DNA from: Ectocarpus siliculosus | Taxonomy: Eukaryota; Sar; Phaeophyceae; Ectocarpales; Ectocarpaceae | Length of the DNA: 10,464 bases | Direction: 5' to 3' | NCBI GenBank assembly: GCA_000310025.1 | Contig: FN649752.1 | Span: 1,416,429-1,426,892, forward strand | Shown here: one piece after another, positions 6,888 through 10,464 of the stretch | Numbering within the stretch: the stretch's first letter is position 1 | How the letters are laid out: each line of letters begins with the position of its first letter | Position numbers and translations under genes: made by a program | Notes under the pieces: generated by a model | Databases searched by the model: none | What the model was told of the DNA's origin: nothing | Seen by the model: only the letters and a program-made list of their open reading frames with translations

Positions 6888-8114
6888 AGTATTAATAAAC
6901 ACACAGAGAAAGACTACCCATTCGAGATATACCCACAGTCGAACGAGATGTGGTGGAGTCTTTTCAGTGAGTGAAGGGAAACCGGCTGGGTGCTGGACTT
7001 ATTTCGAGTCTTTTAAAGTCTATACACTGATGATTTATACCAGTGATGCCAGCTGGTGCTAAGTACAAAAACATCTGTATAGATAACTTACATTTTACAA
7101 TACATCCCCTGTAGTATGCTACAGCAACAAGACAGAATTGTAGATCCGCGGCGAAGCCAGCAGCCTGCTCAACGAGTAGATATGACTGTACAGCTACCGC
7201 TGTCCTTCGTGTCCGCGTTTGGTTAGGCAAAGATCGAAAACATGGGCGCTATTAGATTAGCGGCAGCTCACATGGAGTCGGCCTGGGTAAAAAAAATGTC
7301 TGTACGAGTACCATGCATACCGAAGCATGCTTTTTATGAGTTCCGTGCAGACGATGGCGACAGATGTCAACCACAAGAGCAAAGCTCTAGTTCACCAAAG
7401 AATTCGGCCTAAGTTCGCGAGCGACCTTTTCTGACGCAAGCCCCGCTCTTGGCCCGCGCGTGGAAATTTACATTTTTAGATGCCGTTCGTTCATCGACAT
7501 CGTCGTCCCGTCCGTGTACACGGCAGATGCTGTTGTTACCAAAGTACCTGAACTCCCTGGGAGGACCAGGACGAGTCGACAAGAGTTCACGTCGTCGCAT
7601 GCCCCAACGGGGATGACTCTGTGCTCTACAACAATGTGAGAGGCGACACGTGCCAACATGGTACTACAGAGCCAGAATGATGGAGAGAGAAAGAGTGCCA
7701 TACGTAAGCGAACCAACAAACAGAGCTATAATAGCATGGGTAGCCCCAAGCCACGACCCACGACTATTACGAATAATACGTCAACAAGCACACGTTCGTG
7801 AAGGTCGTCGTCCAGGTAGTTACGTAGCAGCCCGAAACTTGTGGCAAGCCCAAAAAAGCTTGTTGCTGGTGGCGCATTGTGGTCCCCAACAATTGAGGCA
7901 TTGCCTCCAAGTCAGGGCACCCACCATCAGGGTTGGTTGCACCGTTGGAACAAACAAACGGAGCACATATTCACAACGACTGTCCGCGGCTTTTTTCCTC
8001 CAACCACACGGCACCCACAAAACGACGATACCGGCAAACCACACAAAACAAACTAGACTGACTACATAGCACGGGAAGAGTCGTTCCACAGACCAAGACA
8101 CAACCAACCACCCT
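6888..8114. other. intergenic region, weak open frames only
   Basis: The stretch lies between the 3' end of the polyglycine protein gene (8115) and the start region of the COQ7-like gene. Minus-strand frames around 7409-7719 and a plus-strand frame at 7650-8069 are open but show no recognisable domain. A small hairpin (GCATG, spacer, GCATGC followed by TTTTT) is present near 7313-7335. The 3' UTR of the gene ending at 8115 should occupy the right end. Confidence 0.35.
7650..8069 (+). CDS. open frame of doubtful coding status
   Basis: The 139-codon plus-strand frame begins MPTWYYRARMMERERVPYVS. Between about 7680 and 7850 many codons end in A or T (for example CCA, CTA, TTA, CGA, ATA, CGT, CAA), unlike the GC-ending codons of the supported exons. 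This could mean an unrelated origin or simply non-coding sequence. At this base composition one or two chance frames of this length are expected in the window. No domain, signal peptide or family is recognised. Confidence 0.15.
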   Translation: MPTWYYRARMMERERVPYVSEPTNRAIIAWVAPSHDPRLLRIIRQQAHVREGRRPGSYVAARNLWQAQKSLLLVAHCGPQQLRHCLQVRAPTIRVGCTVGTNKRSTYSQRLSAAFFLQPHGTHKTTIPANHTKQTRLTT

Positions 8115-8450
8115 TCACTTCCTTCCCCCCCCGCCCGATCCGTACTGCGGCATGAACAGCTCAACCCGCGCACCGGAACCACCCCCTCCCCCGGCCCGGC
8201 CCTTGCCCCACCCGAGACTCGCGAGATTCCGCCTCTTCTTGGCGGGCTCCTGCTGCTGCGGTTGCCCCCCGCCGGGTGGCCCCCCCGTCCCGTCTTCGAT
8301 CTCAACTACCGCCGCCGCCGTCGCCGGTGCCTTACCGCTACCGCCGCTAACGCTCGGTCCTTTCGGACCCAGACCTTGGCCCCTACCTACAACGCCCCCG
8401 GTAGCGCTTGCAGCGCTCATTCTCTCGCGACCGGCGCTTGGGACAAGCAC

Positions 8451-8482
<32 letters not shown>

Positions 8483-8609
8483 CACCGCCACCGCCACCGC
8501 CACCGCTGCGCGGCATTGCGATTTTCTCCTCCATGGCGTTCCTCGCGCCACCAGAAGGAAGCGGCGATAGTGTCAGCTCCGCGACGCCACAGCTCTCTTC
8601 TGCCAGTTC
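8115..8609 (-). CDS. terminal exon of polyglycine-containing acidic/basic protein
   Basis: The acceptor GTGTTGCCGCAG|GAACTGG starts the exon in phase 0, and 164 codons run to TGA. It reads ELAEESCGVAELTLSPLPSG, then MEEKIAMPRS, then a run of about 20 Gly encoded by GGC/GGT triplets. After that comes a Gly/Ser/Ala/Pro-rich disordered stretch, a short acidic VVEIEDGTG, a Gln-rich patch, PAKKRRNLASLGWGKGR (KKRR is a plausible nuclear-localisation cluster), and a tail VELFMPQYGSGGGGRK. It joins the exon at 9168-9277 in phase. No domain is recognised. Disorder plus the basic cluster suggests a nuclear or chromatin-related protein, but this is inference. The mirror-image frame on the plus strand is a product of the GC-rich repeats. 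Confidence 0.6.
8448..8506. repeat. CCG/CCA trinucleotide repeat encoding polyglycine
   Basis: About twenty tandem CCG or CCA units on the plus strand read as GGC/GGT (Gly) on the minus strand, inside the 8115-8609 exon. The pure CCG core flanked by mixed CCA units suggests replication slippage. Whole-unit changes keep the frame, so length polymorphism would be tolerated. Confidence 0.9.
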
Positions 8610-8851
8610 CTGCGGCAACACACGATCGCAGACGGCACGCGCGCGCGGGCGGGGGGGGAGGTTACACCCGATGGTGGGGGGCAAGCTGGGATCGAAGGAG
8701 AACAGCTTGTCACTTTCGGAAGATGAGGATGACGGTGGTGGAAACCAAGGTTGTGTGCTTCGCCCGCGCTCCGCTTTTCGCGAAGGCGAGCGGTACGCTT
8801 TTGCGGATGGCCGCACTAGCAGCGCGTACAGCACCGTCGCGTTGCGTCTGG

Positions 8852-8861
8852 ATGACGTCAT
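8852..8861. promoter_or_regulatory. CRE-like bZIP palindrome ATGACGTCAT
   Basis: This is a perfect 10-base palindrome containing TGACGTCA, the classic ATF/CREB-type bZIP site. Stramenopile aureochromes (blue-light-responsive bZIP proteins) also recognise TGACGT cores. It lies in an intron. About eight TGACGT cores occur in the window against roughly five expected by chance, so the site may be fortuitous. Confidence 0.2.
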
Positions 8862-9062
8862 CATTCTTATCGTATGGGAGGCTGTTCGAAGCAGCACTGG
8901 TCATCGGGGGTCTCGACTGTACGTGTGGGTCGGGTGATCACAGACCACGACATATGGCGTCTCGAACACCTGAAAGCTCGTAACTCGTCCAAGTTAATGC
9001 CGTGTATGGTCCCACGGGGGCAACTCTAACAACGCCCAACGCCAACGGCGAAATGGTCTTTG

Positions 9063-9151
9063 ACGTCGACAACGACAACGACAACGACAGCAACAACAGC
9101 AACTACATCAACCAACAACAATAACAACAATAACAACAACAACAACAACAA
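9063..9151. repeat. CGACAA / CAACAA microsatellite
   Basis: Tandem (CGACAA) units pass into (CAACAA/TAACAA) units. On the minus strand the block begins about 16 nt after the donor of the 8610-9167 intron, as GTTGTT repeats. The plus-strand reading as polyThr/polyAsn is not a gene. Confidence 0.9.
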
Positions 9152-9167
9152 TCATAGCTCCCCTCAC

Positions 9168-9277
9168 CTCTTCTCCTTCGTCCTTGGCCACGAGCTGGTC
9201 GTGTGTGTAAGCGTCCACCCCAAGATCGCCCAGCAGGCCCGCCAGCTCGTTGTCCTCGGGCGGTCCCTCGCCCTCGC
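9168..9277 (-). CDS. internal exon of the polyglycine-protein gene
   Basis: The acceptor GCCTGCTGTTGCAG|GCGAGG and the donor GAAGAG|GTGAGG enclose 110 nt. The exon enters with two bases of a Gly codon, completing the G left by the exon at 9798-9897, and leaves in phase 0. It encodes EGEGPPEDNELAGLLGDLGV followed by DAYTHDQLVAKDEGEE. This is an acidic segment with a helix-like LAGLLGDLGV core and looks clearly protein-like. Complementary phases at both junctions are the main support. No family is recognised. Confidence 0.65.
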
Positions 9278-9797
9278 CTGCAACAGCAGGCAAGGCAGAA
9301 AAAAATAATTGTGGTTATATGTCGAACGGGTACAATAGTCTACTGGATATTGTCTAGAAATAATAGGTGTTATCCCAAAGACGAGGTTTGTTTTCGGGAC
9401 GTGATCCCAAGAGAGACCGAATAGAAAAATGCACGCTGAACTCAGGCCACCACGGCGAACAGCGGCAGCAAGAGCAGGCGGCACTGTTTCTTGGTGTCGA
9501 GTGGACTACACATGCGAGAGTGCTGTCAGCCATCGTTGCAATATGCCGTCTCTTTAAGAAAAATACGAGCTGTGGACATGGGGGGGGAGGGGGCGGGGAT
9601 GCAACCAAACGCCTAAGAGACGGTGTGCCTTGAGGGTCCTCTCCTCGACCGTTCATAACACTCCGACGAAACACTCAATAAAAAAAAAAAAGAACAAAAT
9701 CACCACCACTTACGACGACAACAACAACAACCAGGAAAACTACGACGACCACGACCACGACCACGACCACGACAAAGCTCCACCTACAGTGGCTCAC
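9278..9797 (-). other. intron between exons 9798-9897 and 9168-9277
   Basis: Donor AAAGG|GTGAGC and acceptor GCTGTTGCAG enclose 520 nt (phase 1). Soon after the donor are TCGTGG and TTGTTG repeats, then a poly-T run (plus-strand poly-A near 9680), and a C-rich tract near 9580-9600. No exon is visible inside. Confidence 0.6.
9722..9773. repeat. CAA and CGACCA microsatellites
   Basis: A short CAACAA run (9715-9732) is followed by about five units of CGACCA (9743-9773). Both are intronic, close to the donor of the 9278-9797 intron. Confidence 0.85.
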
Positions 9798-9897
9798 CCT
9801 TTGCGCCTCCTTCCTTCGAAAGGCCGAGAGCGTTCTTCATGGCCACCACCAGATCCTCCTCGTCGGCCGCGTCCACCCCGGCGATACCGCCCACGCC
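9798..9897 (-). CDS. internal exon, most upstream found, of the polyglycine-protein gene
   Basis: The acceptor CGCTTGCTGTTGCAG|GGCGTGG opens in phase 0. The exon encodes GVGGIAGVDAADEEDLVVAM followed by KNALGLSKEGGAK plus one base, then donor G|GTGAGC. The 100-nt length gives the phase 1 exit that the exon at 9168-9277 needs. The segment is acidic and helix-prone (DAADEEDLVVAMKNALGL). The preceding exon is not visible in 9898-10464, so the protein start is probably outside the window or in a short unrecognised exon. The family is unknown. Confidence 0.65.
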
Positions 9898-10449
9898 CTG
9901 CAACAGCAAGCGGTATCGTATCGCAGGACATGCGCATGCGGTGAAGTGGGTTGGCTGCTGCCCGACTTCGGGGTGAGTCCAGTGTGTCGGCGGAACTCCT
10001 CCATACTCCCGGCGGTGGAACATCGCAACTGTTCGCTTTCGCGCTACAGCAGTACTCGATGCTCTCGCGCAAGAACGGTACCACGGGGGTCTTGCCACGC
10101 GTCCGGCCTCCAACAGTGACCCTCGAGTCTTGACGACGTTCGGGGTGACCGTACGAGCAGTGGTGCACACCGAAAGCCGGAGGGGATGAACCGACGCCTC
10201 CCTGTGACGCGAGACCCCCGATTCACTACCGTTGCGCATGTATCTACGTGCATGAACTAATCAGCCGTCAGGTACTGCCCACCCCCGAATCCACAGCGCT
10301 CACATACTATTGATTCAACACAGGACGGAATCATCTCAAAAGTGCAAACATCGGGAGCGAAGCGATTGGCGCTGGGATGAGAGAGAAAAGGCTTACTCAT
10401 GTTGCACGTGCCTCAGTTGTTCGACTATAAAACCATATTAGAGAGGGGC
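9898..10449. other. upstream intron or intergenic sequence, no exon identified
   Basis: The left edge is the acceptor of the 9798-9897 exon. Minus-strand frames here (for example 9784-10239) are open but not protein-like beyond that exon. A minus-strand ATG followed closely by GTAAGC lies near 10400 (GCAACATGAGTAAGCC), and TATAAAA occurs on the plus strand near 10427. Neither can be tied to a gene. Confidence 0.35.
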
Positions 10450-10464
10450 GGGGGGGGGGGGGGG
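10450..10464. repeat. terminal poly-G run
   Basis: The window ends in an uninterrupted G homopolymer preceded by GGGGCG. It may be a real homopolymer or an assembly edge. Similar but shorter G or C runs occur at 5251-5260, 5391-5399 and 4943-4951. Confidence 0.8.

Larger units (their letters stand above)
8610..9167 (-). other. intron between exons 9168-9277 and 8115-8609
   Basis: Donor GAAGAG|GTGAGG and acceptor TGTTGCCGCAG give phase 0 on both sides over 558 nt. The donor is followed almost at once by GTTGTT/GTCGTT triplet repeats. A perfect ATGACGTCAT palindrome lies at 8852-8861. Confidence 0.6.

Noticed and set aside
6318-6902. Treating the whole 194-codon minus-strand frame as one gene
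   Set aside because: The upstream part translates the TCTAC micro-repeat and the downstream part loses protein-like composition. Only about 6513-6746 is a reasonable exon candidate.
8152-8937. 261-codon plus-strand frame rich in Pro, Ala and Ser
   Set aside because: It is the antisense reading of the GC-rich Gly exon at 8115-8609. The minus strand has phase-matched exons and the plus strand shows only polyproline from the CCG repeat.
9060-9308. Plus-strand frame of polyThr and polyAsn
   Set aside because: It is the translation of an intronic CAA/CGA microsatellite followed by the antisense of the exon at 9168-9277.
9063-9773. Repeat blocks considered as a CRISPR-like array
   Set aside because: The units are 3-6 nt microsatellites with no spacers, in an intron of a eukaryotic gene.

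Overview
This is eukaryotic, intron-bearing DNA with no bacterial-style operons. Coding pieces are short and GC-rich with Ala, Gly, Asp and Glu bias. They are joined by introns of roughly 500-750 nt that hold CAA/CGA/CCA microsatellites and homopolymer runs. This style fits a stramenopile, and a brown alga such as Ectocarpus is the leading guess. That guess rests on composition and gene architecture, not on a sequence match. The window ends in a poly-G run that may be a contig edge.

All the better-supported genes lie on the minus strand. (1) Right part, 8115-9897: three exons whose splice phases fit together. They give the C-terminal 234 residues of an acidic, low-complexity, probably nuclear protein with a long polyglycine run. 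Its 5' exons were not found and probably lie beyond the window. (2) Centre, 4072-5234 (possibly starting near 6746): two exons of a COQ7-like protein, the di-iron family that hydroxylates demethoxyubiquinone in mitochondria. Several iron-ligand positions appear substituted, and the intron between the two exons appears to use a GC donor. The exon carrying the first iron-binding helices was not found. (3) Left part, 1949-2295: the first coding exon (ATG to a perfect GTAAGT donor) of a basic 115-residue leader of unknown function, with weak candidate downstream exons towards position 346.

The most unusual structure is a pair of inverted repeats (about 4788-4960 and 5238-5378) in the two introns on either side of the central COQ7-like exon. 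A second, separate 26-bp perfect inverted repeat (3649-3674 / 3751-3776) forms a long hairpin. The stretch 2874-3660 holds two mutually exclusive weak coding candidates on opposite strands. The stretches 421-1940, 2296-2873, 3777-4071, 5379-6512, 6747-8114 and 9898-10464 contain no gene I can support firmly. I found no tRNA, rRNA, CRISPR array, complete transposase or viral gene.
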